Positions 1-8,763 of a stretch of DNA of 24,736 nt are shown piece after piece. The notes under the pieces were generated by a model that was not told where the DNA came from, ran no database searches, and saw nothing but the letters and a program-made list of their open reading frames with translations. This DNA comes from Bacillota bacterium (GTDB lineage Bacteria > Bacillota > Clostridia > Acetivibrionales > Acetivibrionaceae), in the NCBI GenBank assembly GCA_023398495.1, contig JAEWSG010000036.1:1-24736 (forward strand), read 5' to 3'. Both the position numbers and the translations under genes were made by a program. Numbering within the stretch: the first letter of the stretch is position 1; every line of letters begins with the position of its first letter.

Positions 1-232
1 ACGAGGAAAGGGAGAGCATTGTTTGAGCGAAGCGAGTTTTGCTCGACCCCGAGGAGTATTTACAAGCTCTAGACTGCGAAACTTAAGTTTCTGGAATATT
101 TTTCTTCATATTTGTTATATGCACCCGTTTTTGCAACTTATCCGCCTAGAACGCATCTCATCCTGAATTGATTGATACCAAAACAGATTTCATTTATGCT
201 TATGTTAGAAATCAATTTGGAGGGGTGCAATT
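1..232. other. Leader region before the hydrolase gene, no convincing gene
   Basis: No supported gene. Bases 1-72 are open in the + frame for 23 codons and could be the tail of an upstream gene, but nothing recognisable is encoded. A small imperfect hairpin, CGAG (33-36) with CTCG (42-45), lies in the locally G+C-rich start of the window. The ribosome binding site GGAGGGG (219-225) for the gene at 233 closes the stretch. Confidence 0.4.
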
Positions 233-1531
233 ATGGGAATTCTTACACTGGTGTTATTACTCGCGTTGGAGACACTTTTTTTAGTATGGTCGATCGTTAC
301 ACGAAACAATCACAGAGAAGAAAAAGCAATTATCAGTATCAGCCTGCTGGCACTTTTCGGGCTACTGCTTATCACAGGAATTTATGAATGGAGCTTTCGC
401 TACGGGGGGCTTTTGCTCGTGCTGGTTATACAGGCTCTTTTTGGTGGGATTATACTCGTCAGAAAAAGAGAAAAAGAATTTAAGTTAAGGAAAAACATTT
501 TTCGTTTCGTAAGGAACTGTTTTATCTTTACTTTCGCCCTGTTCCTTGCCATTCTTTGTCCACAATATCAGCAGTTTAAAACAACAGGTGGATATGAAGT
601 CGCGACGGCAAAATATACCTGGAGTGATAGCAGCAGGATTGATGAGTTCACTACTTCTAGTGAAAACAGAGCTTTAACGGTTGAATTCTGGTACCCCAAA
701 AACGCTGATAAGACATATCCGCTTGTTGTTTTTTCTCACGGCGCGTTTGGCTTTAGCGGGAGTAATTTCTCCACATTTGAGGAACTTGCCTCAAACGGAT
801 ATGTCGTCGCAAGTATCGGACATACCCATCAAGCGTTCTATACAATGGACACAAGCGGTAAAATTACAATTGTTGACACCGATTTTCTCAACAAAGCAAT
901 TGAAATCAGTAATGACAATACAAAACACGAAGAAGAAGAAGTTTACAACATTACAAGAGAGTGGATGAAGCTTCGTACAGATGATGAAAACTTTGTTATT
1001 AAAACGATTCTTGCACAATGCCAAAAAGACGATACTGAAAATTTGTTTTCCATAATTAATACGGAAAAAATCGGACTAATTGGACACTCCCTAGGAGGAG
1101 CAACATCTGCACAAATTGGCAGAACGAGCAATGACATTGATGCCGTCATCGTCCTTGATGGAACAATGCTTGGTGAAGAAGTCGGGTTTAAAAACAACTC
1201 TGTTATTCTGAATAATACGCCATACCCTATACCGCTACTTAACATCTATGCAGAGGATCATTATACAAATGCAAAGGAATCAAACGGAGATGCATACGTT
1301 AACTTTCATACGACACAGAATGCCATCTGTGCATATGAAACGGTGTTTAAAAACGCGGGGCATCTAAACTTTACCGATTTACCTCTTTTTTCGCCCATGC
1401 TTGCCAAAATGCTCGGTGTAGGTACGATTGATGAACGGTATTGTATTGAAACCATGAACAAAGTTGTTTTAGAGTTTTTTAACAGCTATCTAAAAGATGC
1501 AGGAGAACCCAAAATCGAAAGGGAATATTAA
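233..1531 (+). CDS. Membrane-anchored alpha/beta hydrolase (dienelactone hydrolase / PAF-acetylhydrolase-like)
   Basis: A 432-residue protein. The first ~115 residues hold about four hydrophobic segments (roughly 1-20, 34-52, 58-76, 98-115), followed by an alpha/beta hydrolase domain. The oxyanion-region motif VVFSHGAFG precedes the nucleophile elbow GHSLGG, with Ser286 as the likely nucleophile. Asp309 (in VLDGT) and His377 (in NAGHLNF) complete a plausible triad. It should be an esterase, lipase or peptidase acting at the membrane; the substrate cannot be read. The ATG is well supported by GGAGGGG eight bases upstream. It is followed after one base by the LytTR gene, so the three genes 233-2421 probably form one operon. 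Its base composition looks less AT-rich than that of genes further right (visual impression only). Confidence 0.85.
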   Translation: MGILTLVLLLALETLFLVWSIVTRNNHREEKAIISISLLALFGLLLITGIYEWSFRYGGLLLVLVIQALFGGIILVRKREKEFKLRKNIFRFVRNCFIFTFALFLAILCPQYQQFKTTGGYEVATAKYTWSDSSRIDEFTTSSENRALTVEFWYPKNADKTYPLVVFSHGAFGFSGSNFSTFEELASNGYVVASIGHTHQAFYTMDTSGKITIVDTDFLNKAIEISNDNTKHEEEEVYNITREWMKLRTDDENFVIKTILAQCQKDDTENLFSIINTEKIGLIGHSLGGATSAQIGRTSNDIDAVIVLDGTMLGEEVGFKNNSVILNNTPYPIPLLNIYAEDHYTNAKESNGDAYVNFHTTQNAICAYETVFKNAGHLNFTDLPLFSPMLAKMLGVGTIDERYCIETMNKVVLEFFNSYLKDAGEPKIEREY

Positions 1532-1532
1532 C

Positions 1533-1976
1533 ATGAAAGTACAAATCAAGCATATCAGTAACAAAGCCGATGAATGCCTTATTATAGAATGTGTTGAGGT
1601 TACGCCCGATATAGAGAGTATTCGCTCCTATGCTCTCACTAAGGGCACAACCTTAACGGGAAGCATTGACGAGCGTATTTATCAGTTCAACCTTAGTGAT
1701 ATTTTCTATTTTGAGGCAGTTGATGAACGGGTATTTGCTTATACAAAAAGCAAGGCGTATGAACTTAGAATTCGTCTTTATGAGCTTGAAAATGCTTATT
1801 CGGATAAGCATTTTATACGATGCTCCAAATCATTTATTATCAACCTGATGAAGCTTGAAAGCATAAGCCCGGCGTTAAACGGTCGATTTACAGCTCACAT
1901 GAAGAACGGTGAGAATATAATCATCTCACGGCAATATGTACCCGAAATAAAGCAAGCAGTATTGGGAGGGAAGTAA
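1533..1976 (+). CDS. LytTR-domain DNA-binding regulator
   Basis: 147 residues. Residues ~48-143 form a LytTR DNA-binding domain, recognisable from the pattern IYQFNLSDIFYFEAVDERVF followed by the conserved FIRCSKSFIINLMKLESI stretch and the terminal strand with ISRQYV. There is no receiver domain, so this is the short stand-alone LytTR class often paired with a DUF3021 membrane protein, as here. An in-frame start at 1497 lies inside the preceding gene; the ATG at 1533 is preferred because AAAGGGAA precedes it at a good distance. It follows the hydrolase stop by one base and the DUF3021 gene starts one base after its stop, implying translational coupling. Likely role: local transcriptional regulation, with activity probably modulated by the membrane partner (inference). 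Confidence 0.88.
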   Translation: MKVQIKHISNKADECLIIECVEVTPDIESIRSYALTKGTTLTGSIDERIYQFNLSDIFYFEAVDERVFAYTKSKAYELRIRLYELENAYSDKHFIRCSKSFIINLMKLESISPALNGRFTAHMKNGENIIISRQYVPEIKQAVLGGK

Positions 1977-1977
1977 A

Positions 1978-2421
1978 ATGGAATTTAAAACATTTTTTGT
2001 AACAAAGATTATGATGAGTTTTTTTGTATCAATCACTTGCATTTGCATAGCTATGGCTTTGGTAGGAATGATATTTGAACCCAATACCCGTTTTGGTTAT
2101 GAAGCTTTTTGGTCACCTCCTATATTTGGTATGCTTGCAACAATTCCATCTCTTGTGACGTATTCAAAGAAAGAATTGTCCTTTAAGCAAACAGCGATAA
2201 GAAATATATTACATTTTCTTTTGCTTGAAGTAGTTATATTATCGACCCTCTATTTTGGGGGATTGCTCACAAGCATATCTATGATAATATCGCTTGGTAT
2301 TTCCATATTTGTGATTGATTTAACCGTCAATTTGATTGTGTGGATAAATGATAAAAGAGTCGCAAATGAATTTAATAACGCGTTGAAAAAAATGCAAAGT
2401 CATTCCGGCACCATCGAATAG
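1978..2421 (+). CDS. DUF3021 family membrane protein, LytTR partner
   Basis: A 147-residue integral membrane protein with about four transmembrane segments (roughly 8-30, 42-60, 75-95, 98-118) and a charged C-terminal tail. Size, topology and immediate position behind a stand-alone LytTR gene match the DUF3021 family, which is generally found as the membrane partner of such regulators. The start is the ATG one base after the LytTR stop, with GGGAGGGAAG upstream. The molecular function of DUF3021 is not established; a role as membrane-bound modulator of the LytTR protein is the usual inference. No strong terminator follows, only a weak 5-bp stem around 2450-2467. Confidence 0.8.
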   Translation: MEFKTFFVTKIMMSFFVSITCICIAMALVGMIFEPNTRFGYEAFWSPPIFGMLATIPSLVTYSKKELSFKQTAIRNILHFLLLEVVILSTLYFGGLLTSISMIISLGISIFVIDLTVNLIVWINDKRVANEFNNALKKMQSHSGTIE

Positions 2422-2483
2422 TTATCATTAATATTATTCCAGAAAATGTCAGTCCTAATTAAGACTGCCTTTAGTTATTGAAT

Positions 2484-3203
2484 TTAATTAATTTCTATAC
2501 CTAGATATTCGCCTATTTCATCTTTGTATTTTTTTACTATTTTATGTTTTATTATTTGAACCTGATCAATAATTCTCTGTGAACTTGCAAAAAACTCATT
2601 GTCTCTTAAATCCCAAAACTTTAATGTATCCGTGTCTCCATTGATGGGAACAAATCTATCTTTTGAAATATTTAAGTATGAAAAATAACCAATGGATAAA
2701 TAACTGTCTTTCGATGTTAAATTATTTAATTCTGATGCTTCCATAAATATAAGATAATAGGATTCTGGGTTCATTACATTTGCCCAATCACAATAAACAA
2801 GTTTATTCTCATTATTTATATTAAATCCGTAAGAATTGTAAATATAGCAATTACTTTTTTCTTCTATCCCACTTCCCCGTAAAACCTTTTCCACATATAT
2901 TTCCTGACCAAAACTTCTAACTGCCTGCTCTATATTACCAGTTGGTTTTCCTATGACAACGATAGGATAATTCTGCATTGACTCTATGTACATATTTTGA
3001 TTCTCAACAAAGTTATTAAACGAACGTATTTCATCTGAATCATCATTACCTAAAATATATTCTATACCACATTCTAAAGAATACGCATTATCAATAGTTT
3101 TCATTTTATATAAACCATGATCAACAAAATTTGCTTTGCAAAATTGTCCAAAAACCAAGACTGCAAATACTATTAATACTTGAGCAATTATCCATCTTTT
3201 CAT
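2484..3203 (-). CDS. Membrane-anchored extracytoplasmic protein linked to an ABC exporter
   Basis: 239 residues with one N-terminal hydrophobic segment (about 5-24) and no obvious second one, so most of the chain should lie outside the membrane. I do not recognise a family. The mature part is acidic and tyrosine/asparagine-rich with two cysteines in the middle region. Its ATG overlaps the stop codon of the ABC ATPase gene by four bases (ATGA) and has GGAGG upstream, so it is the last gene of a four-gene operon with two permeases and the ATPase. Context suggests an accessory subunit, sensor or immunity-like lipid-exposed protein for that transporter; this is inference only. Confidence 0.7.
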   Translation of the reverse strand: MKRWIIAQVLIVFAVLVFGQFCKANFVDHGLYKMKTIDNAYSLECGIEYILGNDDSDEIRSFNNFVENQNMYIESMQNYPIVVIGKPTGNIEQAVRSFGQEIYVEKVLRGSGIEEKSNCYIYNSYGFNINNENKLVYCDWANVMNPESYYLIFMEASELNNLTSKDSYLSIGYFSYLNISKDRFVPINGDTDTLKFWDLRDNEFFASSQRIIDQVQIIKHKIVKKYKDEIGEYLGIEIN

Positions 3204-3844
3204 TCTCTTGCCTCCTGATACAAACTACCCTCTGCCATTTTGAATGTTTCATCACATAGAATATCAATGTCTTCTAAGTTATGACTTGCAAGAAAAACCA
3301 GTGCACCCCTTTTTGCTTCTTCTCTTATTATGTTTCTGACAATTTCAACCCCTTCTGCATCTAATGCATTTGTTGGTTCATCAAGAAAAAGAAAATCTGG
3401 TTTTTCCATTATAGCTTGTGCAATTGCAATTCTTTGTTTCATACCTAACGAATACTTTCTTACTACCCTTTTATCATCCGGATTCAGCCCTACTCTTTTT
3501 ATTGCATCTCTAACTTCTTCTTCCCCAATATAATTATTTATTTTGGCCAGTAACATTAAATTTTTCAAACCTGTAAAAGCTGGATAAAGAGATGCATTTT
3601 CAATAACAAGACCAATTTTAGCTGCATTATGTTTTTCAACATGAATCTCATTGCCATCTAGTAATACTTTCCCAGATGAAGGCCTGACCAGTCCACTTAA
3701 TACCCGGAACAGCATAGTTTTCCCTGAACCATTTTTCCCAACTATTCCATATATTTTATCGCCTTTTAGATTTAGATCAATGTTTTTCAAAACAAGGTTA
3801 CCCTTTATTTCTTTACATAAATTTCTAGTTTCAATGTAATGCAT
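3200..3844 (-). CDS. ABC transporter ATP-binding protein
   Basis: 214 residues from the preferred start. The motifs are complete: Walker A GKNGSGKT (36-43), Q-loop region LVIENASLYP (Glu in place of Gln, as common in drug/bacteriocin-type exporters), signature YSLGMKQR (131-138), Walker B FLFLDEPT (151-158) and the switch histidine in ASHN (188). An ATG 15 bases upstream overlaps the previous stop, but AGGAG lies inside that extension, eight bases before the ATG at 3844, which is therefore chosen. It hydrolyses ATP to drive the two adjacent ABC-2 type permeases. The short single-domain form resembles BcrA/lantibiotic-immunity-like exporters; the transported substrate is unknown. Confidence 0.92.
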   Translation of the reverse strand: MHYIETRNLCKEIKGNLVLKNIDLNLKGDKIYGIVGKNGSGKTMLFRVLSGLVRPSSGKVLLDGNEIHVEKHNAAKIGLVIENASLYPAFTGLKNLMLLAKINNYIGEEEVRDAIKRVGLNPDDKRVVRKYSLGMKQRIAIAQAIMEKPDFLFLDEPTNALDAEGVEIVRNIIREEAKRGALVFLASHNLEDIDILCDETFKMAEGSLYQEARE

Positions 3845-3855
3845 TCTTTCACTCC

Positions 3856-4620
3856 TCATATGTTCTCGCAGTCTATTAAAGCAATATCAATACCATTAAT
3901 ATATTTACCACCTAGAATAAATGTAAGTGTTATCAACACCAAATAATACCCTATTATAATGCACTGGGCAATCAGGTTTTCAGACAGATTAAGTGCTACA
4001 CCACTCAAAGGGTTAAAAACACGTGTATAATAGTATTTACCAATTAAAGGTATGCTTTCATGTTCAAGTGATAAAAAAATTAATATAACAACACAAATAT
4101 ATACTGTAATAAAAGCTGTAGTACTTCCTAATCTTATTGATACAAGATTAATTAAAATAGTGGTTAAAGCTAAAATCATTGTGATTAAACCAAATAAAAC
4201 TAAAAATACTTTTATATCATTTATTTCAATCTTTCTGGTAGAACAAAACATACATATAAATATATTACTTCCCAAAAACAATAACGTATAGATTGATGCT
4301 ATCATCAGCATTTCTGAAGCTTTTTTATGAAACCAAACCATGCGATTCTTAAGCCTGGAAAACAAATAAACGCTACTGAACCGGAACTCTTCGGAAATTA
4401 AGTTTCCAAAGAATATATTAAACAATACAAGATACAGTAAATTACTCAATACCAAAACAAATGCTTTTGAACTTTCGCCACCAACTTGTCCAAGAATTCT
4501 GTGTGTTAACATACTGCCAATTGAAATATCCTGCTTATCTGAGATTAATAAATACAGTGAGAATAAAAACGTAATTGGCACAATTGATATTATTCTTGTA
4601 ATTTTTCCCCAAAAAGACAA
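3856..4620 (-). CDS. ABC-2 type permease subunit
   Basis: A 254-residue integral membrane protein with about six hydrophobic helices and no other recognisable domain, as in ABC-2 permeases of small heterodimeric exporters. The start codon is TTG at 4620, supported by AGGAG nine bases upstream; no good ATG lies nearby. It lies 12 bases after the first permease gene and its stop almost touches the ATPase gene, so the complex is probably permease A-permease B-ATPase dimer. Sequence similarity to the other permease is not evident by eye, consistent with a heterodimeric channel. Substrate unknown. Confidence 0.8.
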   Translation of the reverse strand: MSFWGKITRIISIVPITFLFSLYLLISDKQDISIGSMLTHRILGQVGGESSKAFVLVLSNLLYLVLFNIFFGNLISEEFRFSSVYLFSRLKNRMVWFHKKASEMLMIASIYTLLFLGSNIFICMFCSTRKIEINDIKVFLVLFGLITMILALTTILINLVSIRLGSTTAFITVYICVVILIFLSLEHESIPLIGKYYYTRVFNPLSGVALNLSENLIAQCIIIGYYLVLITLTFILGGKYINGIDIALIDCENI

Positions 4621-4632
4621 TTTACCACACTC

Positions 4633-5496
4633 CTAGAGTTCTTCTTTTTTACATGCATATCTGAAAGAAAAAAATGAAGCAACTAACATAAAAACTACAA
4701 AACAAAGAGGTACAAAAAAACTCCTTCCAAAAGATGGATTAACATAAATATAGTCCATCAATCTGAAATTTATATACTTATCAAATCTAACTGAAAGTAT
4801 ATTTAAAAAATTACCAATATAGAATAATAAATAAACTGGTATAAAAAGCAATATTTTATAAGTCTTAATATAAAATGAAACTATTCCTGATAAAACACCC
4901 GCTAATCCAGAAAATACAGAAAAAATACATATATACATAAAATTATAAGCCATAGGACTATACAAAAAAAGTTTTAAAAATGGCAACCCTGCTTGAACTG
5001 TATTAATAGTAACATTAGTACCTAACAACTCTGATGCATAATTTAGAGCATTATAATCTCCAAAAATGTGGTTGTTATTCCACGGAAAAGTTATGTAACA
5101 CAGTAATAAATTAACACAAAATGGTACAAAAATCATTATAAAAGTTCCTATAAAATTTGTTATGATTTTACCTGCGAAATAATTGCGTCTTCCCATTCTT
5201 CCAATAAAATAGGGATGTATCTTTACACTTAAATCAGTTAAATACGAAAAGGAAAAAGGGAAAACAACAAGAAAAGGGAAAACAACTTCAAATATAGTTC
5301 TTAATGCACTAAATTCAACACCGCAAAACAGAGCATGTGCAGAATACATAATCGCAATATCTGTGCTCATGCTAGAAATTAAAGATATTATATACGAAGC
5401 TAATACATAAACCATTACAATTGAGAATCCTACTTTAAAACTTATACTATTAATCATAAGAATAAACTGCATTTTTATTGACTTTACCAAATCCAT
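4633..5496 (-). CDS. ABC-2 type permease subunit (first gene of operon)
   Basis: A 287-residue membrane protein with about six hydrophobic segments and a large region between helices 1 and 2 that ends in a basic stretch (GRMGRRNYF), a loop seen in many ABC-2 permeases. The ATG at 5496 has GGGAGG upstream. It is the promoter-proximal gene of the four-gene operon running to 2484. Together with the second permease and ATPase it should form an exporter, perhaps for a peptide or lipid-active compound (inference from small BcrAB-like architecture). No clear promoter was recognised in 5497-5606. Confidence 0.8.
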   Translation of the reverse strand: MDLVKSIKMQFILMINSISFKVGFSIVMVYVLASYIISLISSMSTDIAIMYSAHALFCGVEFSALRTIFEVVFPFLVVFPFSFSYLTDLSVKIHPYFIGRMGRRNYFAGKIITNFIGTFIMIFVPFCVNLLLCYITFPWNNNHIFGDYNALNYASELLGTNVTINTVQAGLPFLKLFLYSPMAYNFMYICIFSVFSGLAGVLSGIVSFYIKTYKILLFIPVYLLFYIGNFLNILSVRFDKYINFRLMDYIYVNPSFGRSFFVPLCFVVFMLVASFFSFRYACKKEEL

Positions 5497-5606
5497 TTAG
5501 GCCTCCCACAAGAAATAATTAAGCACAAAAATCACCTATGTCTTAATCTCTTTCTATCAGAAACTGTTTTTTCATTTATGGCTTGTATCTTCAAGTCCTT
5601 TGTTAA

Positions 5607-6140
5607 TTAAATTTTTCCACTATGCCTATACATTTTTGACTCAAAAGATGTTATTCCATCGAATTTTGTATGTATTTCATTCTTTTCATATAAAAAACCA
5701 CACTTTTCCAAAACTCTTCCTGAAGCAGGGTTTTCTGAAGCATGCCATGCTACAAATTCATTTTCATTCAATACAGTAATTGCAAAATTCAAAATTGCCT
5801 TTACGGCTTCAGTTGTGTATCCCTGATTCCAATAACTGTTCATGATATTATATCCAAGCTCAAACACTTTTTCCATTTCATTATAAATAATGCCTCCACT
5901 TCCAAACAAGTACTTGGAATTCTTAAATTCAAATCCCCACTGATACGATTTATCGCTTATAATATTCTTTTCTTCCAAACTCAACCATTCAAAGGTCTCA
6001 CTAATGTTTTTATGAGTACACCATCTAACATATTTAGAAACTTTATCATCTGAAGTCCAACGTTCAAATATTATTTCCGCATCCTTTATTGAGAGAGGCC
6101 TTAATAAAAGTCTTTCTGTTTCAATAATAGGAGTTATCAT
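5607..6140 (-). CDS. GNAT N-acetyltransferase, RimJ/RimL type
   Basis: 177 residues from the ATG at 6140. The N-terminal IIETERLLLRPL is the hallmark of RimJ/RimL-like acetyltransferases, and the acetyl-CoA loop appears as WNQGYTTEA near residues 108-116, followed by the family's ENPASGRVLEKCGF motif. A GTG 24 bases upstream extends the frame, but the Shine-Dalgarno AGGGAGG lies inside that extension, so the ATG is preferred. It would transfer acetyl from acetyl-CoA to an amine of a protein or small molecule; no neighbour indicates the substrate. It stands alone between the ABC operon and the EamA gene. Confidence 0.85.
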   Translation of the reverse strand: MITPIIETERLLLRPLSIKDAEIIFERWTSDDKVSKYVRWCTHKNISETFEWLSLEEKNIISDKSYQWGFEFKNSKYLFGSGGIIYNEMEKVFELGYNIMNSYWNQGYTTEAVKAILNFAITVLNENEFVAWHASENPASGRVLEKCGFLYEKNEIHTKFDGITSFESKMYRHSGKI

Positions 6141-6430
6141 TTCTTCTTCCTCCCTTTCAATCACATAAATAATCTTTATTTTATCACTTCGAACTGTTTC
6201 ATACTATAAGAATTTTCACATACTTCAAAGTATAAGAATTTAATTGCCTTTAAAACGAGCCAATAATTTACTGTTAACCTATATGACTCTTTAATAATTT
6301 TGAATTACCTTCTGAGGATGCTCTTTCAAGTGTCATAACATATTTTTCTTGTTGTTGGGAACTCATTTTCGAGTACAGAGTTCATGAATCAAACGGATAT
6401 CCTAAAGCTCTGGGAGAAACCTCGGTAAGT
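6141..6430. other. Intergenic stretch with small open remnant
   Basis: About 290 bases without a supported gene. It holds a short direct repeat (TATAAGAATTT near 6205-6215 and 6231-6241) and a 30-codon minus-strand open frame (about 6267-6365) with an ATG but no ribosome binding site. Nothing here explains itself; no terminator for the EamA gene was found. Confidence 0.3.
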
Positions 6431-7432
6431 TCAATTAATTGAGTCTTCCTTAATGGATAACTTGAAACCTGAAGAATTTTGAATTCTTTTTAGTGTTAGT
6501 ACTATACCTAAAATACATATAAAATAACCTATAAATTCAGTAGTAGTAGGTAATGAACCTTTTAATATAAATATATAAATCAATCCAAATATAGGCTCCA
6601 TAACAATAATTTGTCCCGCTAATGTCACAGGCAGCCTTTTTGAACCGATATTCCAAGCAATAGTTCCTAACCAAGAAGATAATATACCTAATGTTGCTGC
6701 CCAGAAACAGAGATATGTAACATTATATAGGCTTTTAAATTGATTAATAAAATTTTTAGTATTAAAACTCATTTCTAAACTACCCCAAATTATAGCTTGC
6801 AGAAGTGACATTATACCGATCATACTTGTCCATGTCGAAGAATCAATATATTGATTCTTCTTAAGAAAGAAAGAATTTGAAACACCGTATACTGACCATA
6901 AAATAAGAGAAGTAAAGCAAGCCAATAACCCTAAAGCAGAGACATGTGTTAAATCTCTTTTGATTGAAAAGTAAGTAAAGTTAATAATCACTAGTCCAAG
7001 AAATGACATTAATAAAGGAACAAATACTTTTGAAAAAGAAAACTCCTTTAAAAAAATATTACCAATAATTGCTACGGTAATAGGAATCATCCCTCCAATA
7101 GGTATTGCTACTTGTGCTCCAGCATAATTAATACCAATTATCAACATATAATAATATAATACATTTCCTGTTAATGCCAATAAAAAAGCTACTATCCAAA
7201 CTTTTAAAGAGTAGGATTTTCCTTTATTTGAATAAAGAAAAATTATAAGAGAGAAAATTCCATAAAAAAAATACCTAAATATTGCAATCTGTGAAGGGAG
7301 AAAACTTTTTAAAATTATAGGTATAATAAATGCATATGCCCAACAAGCACATGCAATAGAAACGAAAAAAATTCCAAATGCCAAATTACTGTAAAAGGAA
7401 CTTATAAGAAATTTCTTAACACTTGTTAACAT
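6431..7432 (-). CDS. EamA/DMT-superfamily transporter
   Basis: 333 residues with about ten transmembrane helices in two EamA repeats (roughly 18-150 and 165-320), the normal length and fold of drug/metabolite exporters (RhaT/YdcZ-like). The second repeat carries the typical VTLAGQIIVMEPIFGLI segment with a glutamate followed by proline. ATG at 7432 with GGAGG upstream. It is the last gene of the minus-strand guanidino cluster, separated by 225 bases from the amidinotransferase gene, so it may have its own promoter. It probably exports or imports a small amine/amino-acid-like metabolite; together with the LysE-type protein it gives the cluster two candidate efflux systems (inference). Confidence 0.85.
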   Translation of the reverse strand: MLTSVKKFLISSFYSNLAFGIFFVSIACACWAYAFIIPIILKSFLPSQIAIFRYFFYGIFSLIIFLYSNKGKSYSLKVWIVAFLLALTGNVLYYYMLIIGINYAGAQVAIPIGGMIPITVAIIGNIFLKEFSFSKVFVPLLMSFLGLVIINFTYFSIKRDLTHVSALGLLACFTSLILWSVYGVSNSFFLKKNQYIDSSTWTSMIGIMSLLQAIIWGSLEMSFNTKNFINQFKSLYNVTYLCFWAATLGILSSWLGTIAWNIGSKRLPVTLAGQIIVMEPIFGLIYIFILKGSLPTTTEFIGYFICILGIVLTLKRIQNSSGFKLSIKEDSIN

Positions 7433-7657
7433 AAGAAAGTCCTCCAGATATAATAAGGATTAATGAAAATTTAAAGTAAGTATTGTTTCGTAAAAAAATT
7501 TTTATATTAATTATAGTTAATAGTGGTAAAGGAGAATGACTACATAGGTTCAAGTAATTATACTATTAAATAGATTTTATAATATTATAACTTAAACAAT
7601 CAGTAGCCATCTGCCTTTTCATAATTAAAATTCTTATAAATAAGTAGTTTAAACTTT
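7433..7657. other. Spacer between amidinotransferase and EamA genes
   Basis: 225 AT-rich bases with a 10-bp palindrome AGTTTAAACT (7646-7655) just after the amidinotransferase stop. I looked for a guanidine riboswitch-like arrangement (paired ACGR loops) because of the context and did not see one. Several TATAAT-like hexamers occur on the minus strand without a convincing -35. Confidence 0.3.
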
Positions 7658-8689
7658 TTAGAAGTATCTCTCTAATTTACCCTTTCTTCTAATGTCTAGG
7701 CTATCACAATGAAATCCTCCTCCAAAAGTACGACCATGCCTAAATCTTACTGGAATTACTGTAAAACCATGACTCTCAAGTTGCTTAATCAATTGAATTT
7801 GACTTTCTTCTACGATAATAGTTTCTGGATTAATGGATAAAAGATTCAAACCAATCCATTTTGAGGCTCTTGGCCAATCTAGTCCATACCCTCCTATAGC
7901 CATATCAGTACACCATATATGATCCCATGACTTAAAATGATCAGGTATTTGCTCCTTACTAACACGTTCAGCATTAATTAATACTTTTCCAGGTGCTAAA
8001 GGAACAAATGTTGTACCAATATGATCCCAGCATAATGAGATAGGATGTACTCGGAAATTTTCACCTAAAACAATCTGGAGCCAGTCTAAACCCATTTTAT
8101 TTCCTGTATTACTTATATTAAAGAAAATATCTTCTCCACATCTAATAACATTAGCAGCATCAAACAAAGGTTCATTATTTGCAATTATTGGTGTATTATC
8201 TTCACTATTAATATAAGTATCATCCAAAAGCATAGGTTTAGGTGCGGATATAATTTTTGCACCTTTTTTAAAATAGTCTAGAATTATTTGCCTAAAGGAA
8301 AAACTTTCATAATATCGTGCTCGGCAAGCCATAGGAGTCTCAATAATCAAATCACCAACTACCAACATACAGTCCCTAGGCATAAGTGCATGCATGCCTC
8401 TAGATGACCAATATGGTGTACTATATTCTTTTGTTTGATCAAAAGGGTCAGGACGTTTAACTACTACCCCGAACTTATTTAATACTTCTATAAGCTGTTG
8501 AAAGTCTTCTTCTGCTTCTTCTATAACCTTTTCAGGTACTGCACCTTTATAAAATTCACTAAAATCTCCCTTGCCTGTTTGAAAGAAATGTTCCATTGAA
8601 ATATCATGATATGGTACATTAGAATATAATGGACTTCCTATAATTATTTCCTCTAGTTGATCCCAGTCGTTATAGCTGTTTACTATCAT
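7658..8689 (-). CDS. Arginine:glycine amidinotransferase-like enzyme (creatine pathway step 1)
   Basis: 343 residues, full length for the amidinotransferase family without the animal mitochondrial leader. The chain follows vertebrate AGAT almost throughout: SYNDWDQLEE at the start, MPRD (Asp106), IIETPMACRARYYE, the FDAA motif (Asp177), a histidine motif (His223), and GGGFHC with the nucleophile Cys328 followed by DIRRKG. These match human Asp170, Asp254, His303 and Cys407. Arg242 and Ser276 match Arg322 and Ser355. One difference: human HID is HIG here (Gly225 for Asp305). The reaction moves the amidino group of arginine to an acceptor amine, releasing ornithine; with glycine it makes guanidinoacetate. 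ATG at 8689 with GGAGG upstream. It lies 74 bases behind the LysE gene in the operon headed at 11344. The acceptor is inferred, not shown; cyanotoxin and antibiotic amidinotransferases share this fold. Confidence 0.9.
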   Translation of the reverse strand: MIVNSYNDWDQLEEIIIGSPLYSNVPYHDISMEHFFQTGKGDFSEFYKGAVPEKVIEEAEEDFQQLIEVLNKFGVVVKRPDPFDQTKEYSTPYWSSRGMHALMPRDCMLVVGDLIIETPMACRARYYESFSFRQIILDYFKKGAKIISAPKPMLLDDTYINSEDNTPIIANNEPLFDAANVIRCGEDIFFNISNTGNKMGLDWLQIVLGENFRVHPISLCWDHIGTTFVPLAPGKVLINAERVSKEQIPDHFKSWDHIWCTDMAIGGYGLDWPRASKWIGLNLLSINPETIIVEESQIQLIKQLESHGFTVIPVRFRHGRTFGGGFHCDSLDIRRKGKLERYF

Positions 8690-8763
8690 TTTTTTATACC
8701 TCCATAAAAAATTTTTCTTTTCATCAACTAAAATTTCATAATTTCAAAATAGTACATGATATA

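Noticed and set aside
172..387. A 71-codon frame overlapping the start of the hydrolase gene
   Set aside because: It lies in another frame of a well-supported coding region, has no ribosome binding site and no family resemblance.
2450..2467. A bidirectional terminator between convergent genes
   Set aside because: The stem is only five base pairs (CAGTC/GACTG) and no proper T-run follows on either strand.
7433..7657. A guanidine riboswitch before the EamA gene
   Set aside because: The context invites it, but no paired ACGR hairpin loops or ykkC-like conserved blocks were found on the minus strand.
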